The notes under the pieces are model-generated. The model was not told the DNA's origin. It ran no database searches and saw only the letters and a program-made list of their open reading frames with translations. Position numbers and translations under genes: made by a program. A DNA stretch of 64,000 nucleotides, from contig CM043799.1 of assembly GCA_023974075.1 (NCBI GenBank), positions 9,387,250 to 9,451,249 on the forward strand, given 5' to 3'. The stretch is from Chaenocephalus aceratus. Lineage: Eukaryota > Chordata > Actinopteri > Perciformes > Channichthyidae. Positions 47,575 through 58,608 of this stretch are shown here, piece by piece; within the stretch, counting starts at the first letter, position 1; every line of letters starts with the position of its first letter.

Positions 47575-47715
47575 CACACACTGCACACAAGGGCACTGGT
47601 ACCTCTTAACCTATCCGTCCATGCTTGGTTGGCTGGGGACTTGAGCCAGCTACCCTTTGGTTCCCAAGCCAAGTCAGTTAGGACTGAGCTACTGCAACCC
47701 TTCCTAGAGGGGCTG
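47575..47715 (-). mobile_element. tRNA-derived SINE, inverted
   Basis: Minus strand reads GTTGCAGTAGCTCAGTCC (A box), then TTGGCTTGGGAACCAAAGGG, then GGCTCAAGTCCCCAGCC (B box) and a short body with ACCAGTGCCCTTGTGTG. This layout matches the tRNA-derived SINE family widespread in fish. Its 3' part is shortened. It lies about 320 bp after the last sntg2 exon seen, within the intron. Confidence 0.8.
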
Positions 47716-47729
47716 CAACACCTGATCAT

Positions 47730-48400
47730 TTGGAGTCAATGGAGCAAGCCCTTTATATTTTTCCGGTTGTCATCTATAGAGGACACATTCGATATTAAAC
47801 TGATAAAAACAGATACATCTGTTAAACAGATATAACACCATTACCTTGGTGTCCAAATAAACAAAAGAAAAATGGTACATTTGCTTCAAAAAAGGCAAAC
47901 TGTGGAATACTCAATAGAGTGCTGCATGAATGAGTGCTAAACCTGGACATTAGCATAACTACTTTCGGTTTACTCGTCTGGAATTAAAAGTTTTTTGGAC
48001 ATGTTTTTAGTTAGTTGCCTAAAATAAGGCCGCTGTTCAGCTTGTTCTTTATTTTTCAACAGTGAAATATTTTTGAAATGTATATTAAGCTGTATTACCG
48101 TTCCAATTGTGGTGAGCAGTGAGGGCATGTTATCCCTGAGAGTTTGAGGCTGCACTTAAAATAGAAAGTGGATGAGGGCCGAATACTAAAATATCGGCTG
48201 AGATAACGGCAGAAACCTTTTTTTGTGTAACAATGAATGTGTTTTAGACAGATGGCCCCCCGACCAGAGCATTTACTGTATAAAGACTGTGTGAGAGTAG
48301 AGATATGTTTAAAAACAGAGGTTATTTTACATTCTTAATGAGTATTTTTACCACACCTGCGGTTTGTTTTTTCTAAAAGGTGGAAGAAATACTGCAGTTT
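47730..48400. other. Intron DNA, nothing recognised
   Basis: AT-rich, no recognised coding or repeat. Confidence 0.35.
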
Positions 48401-48404
48401 TTTT

Positions 48405-48890
48405 ATTTTAAAAGGCCCTATTGTGCTTTTTCGCATTGTTCCCTTTCCTGTAGTGTGTTAAAAAGGTTTTATGCATGTAAAAGGCTAAAATATAAACGTT
48501 GCGATTCTGTTGACTAGCACTCCAGCACATTTTACATGATAGGTACAGGGGCAGGACATTTCTGACACATCTTTAAGTGGTTGACTAATTTTGATTTGAT
48601 TTGATTTGACTTATTTCAAACTTGTAAAACAATAATATAAAAAATTATAATAAAATGAAAATGAAATGAAACATGAGAATTATGATACTGTACAAACTTA
48701 AGCGGTATCAGATTGATAAACAACAATATTATTGACTTACAAATGATATATAAACAAATGATCTACCTAATTACACATCAGAAAAGGGGTGGGAAGAAGT
48801 TTTTTCAGAGCCGGCCAGATAGCCAATCAGAGCAGACTAGGCTCTGGTTTCAGAAGAGAAAGAAGCAGATTGGATATTAAAGAAAATAAT
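48405..48890 (+). mobile_element. Degenerate TTAA-type MITE interrupted by LINE-like DNA
   Basis: Starts TTAAAAGGCCCTATTGTGC, with GTTTTATGCATGTAAA and GGGGCAGGACATTTCTGACA, and resumes near 48808 with CCAATCAGAGCAGACTAGGC and CTCTGGTTTCAG. Between them, 48594-48800 begins with repeated TTGAT units and runs AT-rich, like the inverted 3' end of a LINE. So an older TTAA-type element was hit by a short retrotransposed piece. Confidence 0.6.
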
Positions 48891-48899
48891 TATGTTGCT

Positions 48900-49970
48900 C
48901 ATAGCCTTGTATTTATCGTTGCTTAAGATTTCTTCTGAATAATAGTGTTGCTTACATTCTAGTTAACTAAGTGTTCTTTTTTTTTTTAAAGAAATCATTC
49001 TAATCCTATAACTCTAATCACTACTGTCGCTTCATGCAAATGTAACGCTTCATCAGGGAGAGGTGATTACATGTGAAGCAAAGTCTTTATATCCATCGAT
49101 TCTTTGTGCTTTCAATTTCTTATTAAGAAATAGATTGAATTTAAAATTGAAAGCTAGGCAGCGCTGTTTTCCATAAAGGTTTTGTTACTTTCAATGTATT
49201 TAACCTAAATAATTAGTCCTCACATCAATGAGCCATTAAATTGCCTCTTACGAAAATATGTTTAAAGCGTAAAGGCAATCATCTCATGTGGAGAGTGCAT
49301 TGTTAACTGTCCATCAAAAGGCTTGAACTCTAAGGAAAATATCACAGTCCTGGCCTTATTTTTCTTTATAATTTTGTAACATTTAATAGTAACAATTAAA
49401 TAATTATATTAAAATATATAGTCACTTGGTATTTTCCATTATTTGAGGTACTTTAAGTAGTTGTTCATGCTTTTATTTTGAAGGCAGCCTTAGGCACTGG
49501 GTGATTTAGGTATTTATTGGAGACAGTTGAAGGTGGGATTTGGCACAAAACATATTATTTTGTCGTATTCATGATTGGAAAGGGAGAAATTCAACTGAAA
49601 CAGACGAAATTCTGGACCATTTCTTTTATCCTTTGTAAGATTCACTACCTGGTGATTTTGTGTTTGTTACACTGGGTTTTGCACCTTTTTTTATTTAAAT
49701 CTCTTTTCTTACAGCACTATGAGAAATGTGCTCACCATTTACTGTCCACCACTCTGCCAAACACAGCACTTTGCACTGCAGTTCTAAAAGCCTGCATTCA
49801 ATTTTGAGGATGCTTGATACCTGTGTGTAGTGCTGTGTTATAAGTGCTATAGAGTGGTGCATAGATTTGTGTATGAATTTAGCAAAGGTTTCCTCAACCA
49901 AAAGCAACAGGATTTTGGAATATTTTGGTTTAGTTGTCTCATGTAGTTTTAGCAATCGCTGTTTGTTTAA
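48900..49970. other. Nothing recognised
   Basis: AT-rich DNA. An open frame at 49517-49807 has no recognisable domain and shows neither splice logic nor family motifs. Confidence 0.4.
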
Positions 49971-50174
49971 TGCTTAGAAGCTTTGGACATTCGAATGGGG
50001 TGACGTCACTTTTAGCCGAACTGCATCGTGGGAAGCGACGCGGAGCGTTGCTGGCGTGGCTCGCTGCAAAAGTTGAGCAATGTTCAACTTTTGACGCCTC
50101 GGCAGAAGCGTCAGCCAATCGAATCATATGCCAGTACAAGCTCTAGCCAATCAAACCGCTGCTTGTGTGTCAGG

Positions 50175-51215
50175 TAGGGGTGCAACAACTAATCGACTTA
50201 ATCGATTAAAATCGATTACCAAATTAGTTGCCAACTAATTCAGTCGTCGATTCGTTGGTGACGTCATCACGTGTGTTTTACGCCCCGTTAAGCTCTAACT
50301 TTATTGGTCTTTGTATCGGTACTGGAGACATTTAAAAAATATATGTCATGTATTATTGCTACAAAGACATTATATCGCAGTCTTAGTGTCACCAACTCGT
50401 TTCTAATATGCAAAAAGACAAACAAATGCGTCTATGATGTATTTTCGATCTTTCTCTCCCCCGCCTGCTTGCGAGGGGGCGGGGCAGTTTACACACGGGC
50501 AGCTGCAACATGCAGCAACACACACACGTGGGAGATGGCGGAGAGAACGCGCTCCGAGGTGGTTAAACTTTACCCGTCTCGATGTGGAGAATGCTTGTTG
50601 CCAAAATGGGAATAAGAGTTTAGCATGTAAGGGCGGTAACACGAGCAATTTGCCTAAACATTTAGCAAAAGTGCTCCACATCCAGACGGAGAAATGCACC
50701 GGGTTCCACTGTCTTTCTAGTAGCTCTGTAGCCGCGTCCACGAGTAACGTTTCCACGTCAGGTGTTATGTATGCTAGCAGCAACACACGGAGCTAACTAC
50801 ATTATACAAACATAATGATTAGAGGTAACTGAGTTATTTAGTTTGTTAAAGTTTCAGCTATTCTGTTTACAGTTCTGTCATCACATTATTTAATACGATT
50901 TGTTAAAACACTGTTGTTTCTTTTGATGTGAAATATTATTTATTTAATTTGAATAAAAAGCAATGTTAGTTTTGTAAACAATTTAAGTTATTTCAATAAT
51001 ATATGTATTTTGGAATCAAGTATTCATCTTTATTGTCTTCATTGTTAGTTTCCACATGTCTAAAACAACCTCAAGCTAAATCTAAAAGTTGATGGCTAAA
51101 TAAGAGCGTTTGAGAAATTGTGCAAGGCATACAGTAATAGTCCGTATAGTCGATTAATCGTTTCATTAATCGATAGATTAATCGATTATCAAATTAGTCG
51201 TTTGTTGCAGCCCTA
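50175..51215 (+). mobile_element. hAT element with BED-finger remnant, 1041 bp
   Basis: Starts TAGGGGTGCAACAACTAATC and ends TTTGTTGCAGCCCTA, with a perfect 8-bp duplication GTGTCAGG at 50167-50174 and 51216-51223. Subterminal DNA at both ends is full of ATCGATTA motifs. A transposase N-terminus remnant lies inside; the catalytic part is gone. Confidence 0.92.
50535..50796 (+). pseudogene. BED zinc-finger remnant of an Ac/ZBED-like hAT transposase
   Basis: ATG 50535 opens MAERTRSEV, then the reading continues one frame over as NFTRLDVENACCQNGNKSLA, CKGGNTSNLPKHLAKVLHIQ and TEKCTGF, ending SGVMYASSNTRS before a stop. The order matches the BED finger of ZBED1-like hAT proteins, which binds transposon ends. 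Two breaks are visible: a frame shift near 50558 and loss of the second zinc cysteine of the expected CxxC (CQNG). It ends long before any catalytic residues. Confidence 0.75.
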
Positions 51216-51314
51216 GTGTCAGGGGCGGGAGATTCATGTGATTGGTTGTTGGTCGAGTGTCAGACACGCCCGCCGGCAAGCGACAACGCACGCCGCTGTG
51301 TGGACGGGCCGTTA

Positions 51315-51545
51315 CTGACATATTTTATGTCAAAGAACAAAACGGTGGGTTACGTATTGTAACCCTAGTCATATAAGCACAGGCGGAGCACTCTACTGGA
51401 CGCTATGGGTACTGCCCTTGACCTTAATATTTGAGCGTTCACCTACTGAGAAATCTATAAACGTAGCCGGCCCCGGGGGGCGGGCCTACCTGAGTGCGCG
51501 CAGGCCCACAGTATATAAGGTGGCCACGCCTCCCGACTGTCATCC
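51315..51545. repeat. Unclassified repeat-like segment
   Basis: Contains GTTACGTATTGTAACCCTA (a partial palindrome) and CACAGGCGGAGCACTCTACT, phrases that I associate with dispersed fish repeats, but I cannot name the class. Confidence 0.3.
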
Positions 51546-51551
51546 TACACC

Positions 51552-51777
51552 AGGGGTCGGCAACAGGCGGACCGCGGTCCGGATCCGGACCCAGACGCCG
51601 ACCTATACGGACCCGGAGCTATAATCAATACATTAATAGGGGATTTTCCGGCGCCTCCCGCTTTTTTAACGCTGATTTGGGTGACTTGTGTAATTCGTGG
51701 AGAACCGAAGAGTTTTCGTTTTGGGGGTGTTGAACTCTGACGTCACTGTTGAGCCGTTAGTGGCCGACTCAGCCTAC
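51552..51777. mobile_element. hAT-like left end
   Basis: CAGGGGTCGGCAACAGGCGG is a typical hAT terminus followed by CCGGATCCGG motifs. No matching right end or target duplication was found, so this is tentative. A Harbinger MITE lies directly downstream and may have inserted in it. Confidence 0.45.
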
Positions 51778-51780
51778 TAA

Positions 51781-52126
51781 CGGCCCGTCCACACTACAGC
51801 TTCAAAAAAAGCTTGGAGCTGGGCTTGTCTGAAGCTCGGCCAACAACCAATCACATGAATCTCCCGCCCCTGACATACAACCAGCGGTTTGATTGGCTAG
51901 AGCTTGTACTGGCATATGATTTGATTGGCTGACGCTTCCACCGAAACTTCAGAAGCTTCAAAAGTTGAACATTGCTCAACTTTTGCAGCCTGAAACGCCA
52001 GGAAAGCTCCGCTCTGCTTCCCACAATGCAGTTCGGCGAAAAGTGACGTCACCCCATTCAAAGTGAATGGGCAGACGCGTTGGAAACCGTTTTTGAAGCT
52101 GTCGAAGCTGTAGTGTGGACGGGCCG
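51781..52126. mobile_element. 346-bp Harbinger MITE, TAA target duplication
   Basis: CGGCCCGTCCACACTACAGC at the left and GCTGTAGTGTGGACGGGCCG at the right are perfect 20-bp inverted repeats, flanked by TAA (51778-51780 and 52127-52129). Long internal complementary blocks make most of it foldable. It shares ends and internal motifs with 36714-37283, which has the MADF exon. Confidence 0.93.
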
Positions 52127-52204
52127 TAAGGGCTTCTCGGCAACTCTGCAGAATCCTATGGGTGACGTCACGGACCCTACGTCCATTTATATATACAGTC
52201 TATG

Positions 52205-52889
52205 GGTCCCGGGGGGAGCAGCTGGCAGCGAAGTAACCCAGATACAACTCTTTCTTTATTGTTTATTGTGTATTCAGTCAAGCGGGTCAAAGTTACAAAG
52301 CACTTCACATCTTATTAATCGGCTTCATTTTACTTTACCAGTGCAGTAATAAAGTAATCTGTAGAAAAGCACCGTATTTAGGTTAGCCTTCATAGTAAGG
52401 CTACATTAAATGTTATAATATTCATCGTGTCCTTTCTACTGTATATGCATATATTCCTGTCTATTGCTTTCATTTGTATTTAATGTTATTGTGTTTATAC
52501 TTGTTTCCACACATTTCACAATTTGGGATGAATGAAGTATCTATCTATATATGATATCCATCTATCTATCTATCTATCTGTCCGTCTATCTATCTATCTG
52601 TCTATCTACCTATCCATCTATCTACCTGTCTGTCTGTCTATCTATCTGTCTGTCTGCCTGCCTGCCTGCCTGCCTACCTGCCTGCCTGCCTACCTACCTA
52701 CCTACTAGTTGTTTTGTTTGGAAAGGTTTTGTCATTGTATTGCTCTTTACCGGCACCTGCAGAGTACAGGACTTTACATTGTACTTACAATTTTACATTG
52801 TAACTTTGACCCGCTTGACTGAATACACAACAAACAATGAAGAAAGAGTTTTATCTGGCTGCTTCGCTGCCAGCTGCTCCCCCCGGGAT
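52205..52889. repeat. Inverted repeat with about 90-bp arms
   Basis: GGTCCCGGGGGGAGCAGCTG, then CAAGCGGGTCAAAGTTACAA (52205-52298) is mirrored at 52801-52889 with few changes. The 500-bp spacer includes the tetranucleotide array. Not assigned to a family. Confidence 0.7.
52538..52706. repeat. Compound tetranucleotide microsatellite
   Basis: (TATC)n changes to (TGTC)n, (TGCC)n and (TACC)n variants over about 170 bp. The open frame across it is an artefact. Confidence 0.95.
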
Positions 52890-52992
52890 CCGAAAGTGGC
52901 GTACAGTATAGCCTGTACTTCAACATCAACGAAAGTGCTCGATATATGCTGTATTGAACCAAACTAACACAAACTAACTGTATCACTATAGC

Positions 52993-53031
<39 letters not shown>

Positions 53032-53036
53032 GTGAT
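52993..53036. repeat. (GAT)n microsatellite
   Basis: About 14 trinucleotide units with one GGT variant near the end; the poly-His frame on the minus strand is an artefact. Confidence 0.95.
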
Positions 53037-54983
53037 AAAGAATGCATCTAACGTTCCGCTGTTCATTATAATAAAAAAACAGCATTAAACAAACCATCAT
53101 GCTCTTACTTTGAAATCATGCGGAAATGTCGTCATCAGCAGGCCATCACGTGGGTTCCGAAAATAACCGAGTGACACGAGTAGATTTTAGAAAAGACCGT
53201 AGTCGAAAAATGTGTCACAGATTTTAGTATTTTGATCTTCTGTCCATCGGACAACAAATGAATAGTGAAGCTCACCACTCATTATAGTGAAAAGACATTT
53301 GGACAATAATAACAAATCTAAACGCAAAAAACTGGATACAGCGTTGGTGGTGGGATCCCCTCTACTCCTACGGAGGTTGCTAAGTGGCGCATGAAGCCAG
53401 AAATGGAGTGACTCTCAGAAAGTGTCCAGATCATTTGGAGGCTTGTTCCATGGATCACGCTTAAGTTTTCCTTAAGCCACGCCTCAGATCTGCCGGTGTC
53501 GGCTCTGTCAAATTAATAGAGGCAAAATAACTCAGGATTCGGCTTTTACCGCATTTTACAACTGTTAGGCCCTATTGGTGTAAATAAGAGCTATAAAAGT
53601 GTACTGATTTACCTAAAAAGTTATACGCAGATTTAGCGGAGGTATCTTTCCCAATGTAAGTTAAACGGGAAAAGTATTTTTTCTTTTTTTGTGTGCAAAA
53701 TGACATCACAAACACGGTAGTAATAGTACCACCAGTTGGCCACTATGAACATTATTTCTGGGCACTTGATATCAGCACAACCTCACAAACAAATCCATAT
53801 GTTGAGCTTAGTTACTTATGTTCCCTGAGGCTGTTTATTGGGAATACACACAAGTTTGTTAAAATGTATTTCCTGGGCAATTCTTATCTCTACAAACATA
53901 CAACTTTAATAACTTATAATGAACTTATAATGCAAAGTGACTATAAACCTCAATGCCTCAAAAATGTAACAGAGTGGAAGTATACAGTAGCATACAAATA
54001 AATACTCAAGTACAGTTCCTCAAAAGTGTAGTGAGCCACAGTTCTTTAGTAGATGTACTCAGTTACTTTCCACCACTGCATGACAAAACTAAAAATATTT
54101 ATATCAAAACTAAGACAACAACAAGAAACATAATTATATAATTGGTAATACAAAACAATAATTAATACATAATTAAAAATTGTAAGTAGTGGTTTTCGGA
54201 ACAAAAATAGTAAAGTCTTGACCATGTGTTTTTATTATTATTTCCTTCGAACTCCCTGTTTTCTCCTCTTCTCTGCCTGTCACACATTTCACTTTTATAC
54301 ACGTTTGGATGAACTTCATTATTAAAATGAATAAAGTATTTAGTATTGCGTAATTTAAAACTGCAAGTGAACAGCATCTACAGTATCTCTGACAATAATA
54401 ATTCGAGTTAACACCCTAAGGAGCTTCCAGACTACAGCTGTTAGAACTCTTCACAGAACAAGAAGATATTATCAAATATTGAAATGTTTCAAGAAAATAT
54501 TCTCCATATAATAAGGCCAGTTATTCATTTTCCACAGGGACAACTGAAGTAAATGCCCTCAAGGAAAAAACACTTTACTAAAATATAAAGCTCCTTTTTG
54601 TGTTGGTTTCTATGACAACGGTATCACTGCTTTGATATGACTAACTTAAGCCCTTTGTCTTTTATCTATCTGTTTGGGCTACCTATTTGTTTGACATTGT
54701 TTTTTCACCATGAACACAACCAATGGATAAAAACACTGGCGCCATGTTGACCCAGGTCCTTAATGCAGAAGTATTGTAAGAATAACTGGGGTAACACAGG
54801 CCTACACCAGCACTGTTAGATAATTTCCTATTTCTTTTTTCGAGCAGAGCAGTATTGCAAAACCAATTATTTCAGTCAAATTTAGGATAAATTCAACGTA
54901 ACTTAAAATGAGGGCGTCACTATTAATGAGTTTCTGCTTCCCAACTGTCCCAGTTTGTTCAAATTTCATTCAATAATAGACTG
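53037..54983. other. Nothing recognised
   Basis: AT-rich DNA; open frames at 53693-54001 and 54162-54377 have no recognised domain. Confidence 0.4.
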
Positions 54984-55160
54984 TGTTCCCTTTAGTGTTT
55001 ACTTCTTGTCTGTCTTCTGTTGTTCCCTTTAGTGTTTACTTCCTGTCTGTCTTCTGTTGTTCCCTTTAGTGTTTACTTCCTGTCTGTCTTACTACGCTGT
55101 TCCCTTTAGTGTTTACTTCCTGTCTGTCTTCTGTTTTTTCCCATTATTGTTTACTTCCTT
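54984..55160. repeat. 37-40-bp tandem repeat, first block
   Basis: About five units built on GTTCCCTTTAGTGTTTACTT followed by CCTGTCTGTCTTCTGTT; unit length varies 37-40 bp. It resumes at 55981. Confidence 0.85.
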
Positions 55161-55980
55161 ATTTGTAGGGCCAACTGGTCCGCTTTCCAAATCTCTGCGC
55201 GTCCCTAACAAGCTGGTTATCATACAGGAAGGAATCCAGAACATACAAGTATCCGTTAAAACAATAATCTATTTTAATGGTAATATAACAATGCAATACA
55301 ATCAATACATTACCATACAAAACCATATCATATGCGTAATGTCAGGAGTAGGCCTACTCCTGGCCCTTGTTCACAGGCCGCCACGACCTTCCGGTCCGGG
55401 CGGCGCGAGAAGAGAGAGAGAACAAAAAGCTGAATAGGCTTTCATACCAATAGATACAGGAAGGGGTGGAGTTTACTCAACCTCCACACACACACACACA
55501 CCCCCCCCCACATTCCAGAGACCTCAGATGTGTCTTAAAGGATATTTCTTTGCTTCCAAAGATAACACAAATATTTCACCTCTCATATCTCCAACTTCTG
55601 GTTACACAAAATACAAAGTAATTAAACCCACACATATACTATTCAAGATATGTAGACTTCCCTGAAAACATGACATGCTAGCGATCTTCCCCCACCTAGC
55701 ACCATGTCCTGCATAACACCTCCCCCGCAGAGCAATAAAACCCTGTTTACTGCAACTAGCCCTTTGTTCATAGCCATTTTAGTCCTCACATTTATGAAAG
55801 GATAAAACAGAGAAATCAATATAAAACACAAACACAAGTATTGTTTGAACAGTATTCACTTAACTGCTACTATTGATAATTACCAGAGAAACTCAAAGGA
55901 CCTCTTTTAATATCTAGAAATTGCAACAAGACTTTCTGCCATTTCAAATGTAACACACTTCTTAAATATCAGATGCTGCA
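55161..55980. other. 820-bp insertion splitting the tandem repeat
   Basis: Non-repeat DNA between two blocks of one tandem array, with a GC-rich part (55370-55410) and a CA/C tract near 55483-55510. No inverted ends or target duplication could be confirmed. It may be a solo LTR or another insertion. Confidence 0.45.
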
Positions 55981-56100
55981 GTTCCTATTATTGTTTACTT
56001 CCTGTCGGTCTTCTGTTGTTCCCATTATTGTTTACTTCCTGTCTGTCTTCCTATGCTGTTCCCTTTAGTGTTTGCTTCCTCTCTGTCTTCTTCTGCTGTT
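55981..56100. repeat. 37-40-bp tandem repeat, second block
   Basis: Three further units, starting with the TATTATTGTTTACTTCCTG variant also seen at the end of the first block. Confidence 0.8.
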
Positions 56101-57358
56101 GACTATTTGTGTCATCTTTTACTGATTTCTCTGTCCTCCAGCTCTCTGAGATCTCTTTCCTTACGCTACGCTGTTTTTTTGTTCTTGTTCTGTTTTTCAT
56201 TATTTTTCTCTGTGGACAGCTCAGCCAGTTTTGCAAGTTGTATACAGTACACCCCCAGTTTATTCAAATGGTTATTAAAATATTTATAATGGAGTATCAG
56301 TAAAATACTTTACTCTTTTTGGCAACAGCTGACATTAAATACCAGATGTATTTCTTAGGATAGATAAGATATAACTGTATATCATATTACAGTACATTCA
56401 GAGTCCTTAGCAATGGCCTTTTTTCACTCAACTGTGGTCAACAGAAAATAAAGGCTACAAATGCTGTGAGGCATGAGGGCTTTGTTGCTCAGGCCCCTAA
56501 GTAGGGACATTTATAGATATTACAAAGCAGAGCACCTGTCAAAAGAGATCTGAATCATTCGCAGACTGAACCTTTCTGTTCCTGGTCAACATAAGGATCT
56601 AATATAATTCAACAGCTTTTTATTTCACCCCGCTATCCTTTGGAATAGTATGTGTGACTATACTACTGCCAAGGGGCACTGGCAAAGTGTTAGGAGCCAA
56701 GTATAATCCCTTTATGTTGAGCTCATGTGGTCACTCAGAGTTCAGTCACTTAATTACATTCTCCAATTAATTCTGCACATGCTAATTCCTACAGCTTATT
56801 TGAATATAGAGGGGACCTGTATGTTTTTAAGACAGCCACATCATTTTGTGAACATAACGCATGCAGATTAAGGTATTTATATCTCCTTCGTAGGCAGAAA
56901 TATATTTTCTCAATCAACCAGTAAACTTGTAACAAGCAACACATATTTGTACTCAATATTTCTCACTAATATGTGTATTCCTGAGGTTTAAAAACATGTA
57001 CAATGTATCTCTCTGCTCACATAAGGTTCACAAAGCCAAATATGTTTGCAATGTGTCCTAAATAGTGATTGGTCTATATTTGGGCAGATACAGAGCTTAT
57101 ATTACACAGGTATTTGAGGTATGTACATTTGCTATTTGACTTAGTATCTAAGATCATATATTGTATCATTAAAGTTCAAATGCAAAGATGTCAAATGGGA
57201 GGGCCTGGGCCTATCTGTCTGGTCGAACCTTGTGCTTTTATGAATTATTCATTCTTATTTTGTTATAGTGGTTACCCCCATGGTTATAACAGTTAACCAT
57301 TCCTCTACCATGAATAATGCTATTGGGGAATCGTCCCTAACAAACTCATTATGAGTAT
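56101..57358. other. Nothing recognised
   Basis: AT-rich DNA without coding or repeat structure that I can name. Confidence 0.4.
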
Positions 57359-57820
57359 CTCTAAACTAGGGATGCTCCGATCGCCAATTTCGGAGCCGAT
57401 CGCCGGAATCAGTATCGGCCGATACCGATCGCCGATCCGATCAAGTGGGCGGGGCCTAAATGGAAGAATAAAACATCACTTTAAATCTTCCATTTAAAGA
57501 GATGTTTAAAACTCAGTTAATGGGGATCATTCACTGGAGCTTCCACAAACAACAATCAACTTTTTATTACATTCAAATGATGTACATTATTCAAGTTTAC
57601 ATTAACTTTGGATAATAACACGGGAGAAATGAGCGGAAGCGCTCTCTTTTCCTCTCTCCCTCTCTCCCTCTCTCTCTCCTGACAGCCTGTCAGTATCTCA
57701 TGCAGCTCACTGATCCAGTAATGAGTGACCCGACAGTGAAGAATAAACATATTTATAACTAGTTTAGCTTGTTCCAGATACAATAGCTAAGTGTGTTAGG
57801 TCTAACTCTTAGTGTGTGTG

Positions 57821-58447
57821 TAAAGGCCCTGACACACCAAGCAGTCACCAGAGGACTAGCCGACGCTGAAGTCGGCTGTTTCCTGGCCGTGTTCTCCTGC
57901 GTTTTGGCCATGTGTCGCACGGGAACACACCGCACCGACTTCAGTGCGTGAGTGGCAATAACTCTCCTTACCAGCAGGCGGCGGTAGTGTGTATTCGTCA
58001 TTCAAAAGAGGCAACAACCGGAAGACAGAGAAGAAGAAGAGTATCTTTTCTCCGTAATATCATACAGAGCTGGCCTCTCCTGGATCAAGGTGATGAGCAG
58101 GTCTTCGTTTGCATCATTCCAGATCGCCATGATGAGATGAAAATGAATAGCAGTCTGTGTGTGCCTTCTTAAATCGTTTGTTTACGTCCCTCACTTCCGC
58201 TTCGCTTCTCATGCACTGATTCACTAGCTGAACAGCCAATCAGAGTGATTATTTGGTCCGACTGCCAGACCCGATGCATGGCCGATTCAACATGTTGAAT
58301 CGGCCATGCATCGGGTCTGGCAGTCCAAATAAGGCGTGTCACGGTCGACGGTGCGGGACACACCAACCTGACTACGGCGCCGCGAATGCCCGACAGCCTC
58401 TGACGGCCTCTGACTCCCAAAATCGGGTTGGTGTGTCAGGGCCTTTA
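57821..58447. mobile_element. Nested element with 20-bp TAAAGGCCCTGACACACCAA ends
   Basis: The two 20-bp ends are perfect reverse complements 627 bp apart. No target duplication is visible. It contains a block (about 57943-58004) that recurs inverted at 3371-3432 in another element, and the 64-bp palindrome at 58261-58324. No coding was recognised. Confidence 0.8.
58261..58324. repeat. Perfect 64-bp palindrome
   Basis: Two 32-base arms meet without a spacer at the centre CA|TG; the left arm begins ACTGCCAGACCCGATGCATG. Outside, ATTTGG and CCAAAT extend the symmetry after a 4-base TCCG insertion on the left. It could extrude as a cruciform. Confidence 0.97.
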
Positions 58448-58552
58448 CTCCGCTCACCGGTCCGTCACAGCGGGCGGAGCTGCAGGATTTCTGCTTCACA
58501 CACACGTTGCATACCGCTATTTTACTGTCTTTTTCGGACACCTTAAACTACT

Positions 58553-58608
58553 GCCAGACCGGTGAAGCCAGACCGGTGAAGCCAGACCGGTGAAGCCAGA
58601 CCGGTGAA
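58553..58608. repeat. Four exact 14-bp tandem repeats
   Basis: GCCAGACCGGTGAA occurs four times head to tail without change, near the right end of the hAT. Possibly an amplified transposase contact site. Confidence 0.95.

Larger units (their letters stand above)
49970..51311. mobile_element. Harbinger-family relic split by a hAT
   Basis: The pieces 49970-50174 and 51224-51311 share GGGGTGACGTCACTTTTAGC, AAAGTTGAGCAATGTTCAAC, CAATCAAACCGC and GGCGGGAGATTCATGTGATT with the Harbinger elements at 36714-37283 and 51781-52126. The right end is complete: GTGTGGACGGGCCG followed by TTA. The left terminal repeat is missing. A hAT (50175-51215) sits inside. Confidence 0.75.

Noticed and set aside
47590..47700. 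Functional tRNA gene
   Set aside because: A and B box similarity is present, but the body continues as a SINE and no proper cloverleaf was evident.
47469..47835. Small protein genes around the SINE
   Set aside because: Open frames on both strands simply traverse a tRNA-derived SINE.
49517..49807. Next sntg2 exon candidate after a TTTTCTTACAG-like acceptor near 49713
   Set aside because: The downstream codons (CHYEKCAHHLL-like) do not resemble the expected gamma-syntrophin sequence and soon reach a stop.
50304..50796. Host ZBED gene
   Set aside because: The BED remnant is inside a hAT with 8-bp duplications and is frame-shifted with a lost zinc ligand.
55164..55980. Solo LTR
   Set aside because: TG...CA edges can be drawn, but the flanks share no 4-6-bp duplication and no LTR signals were confirmed.
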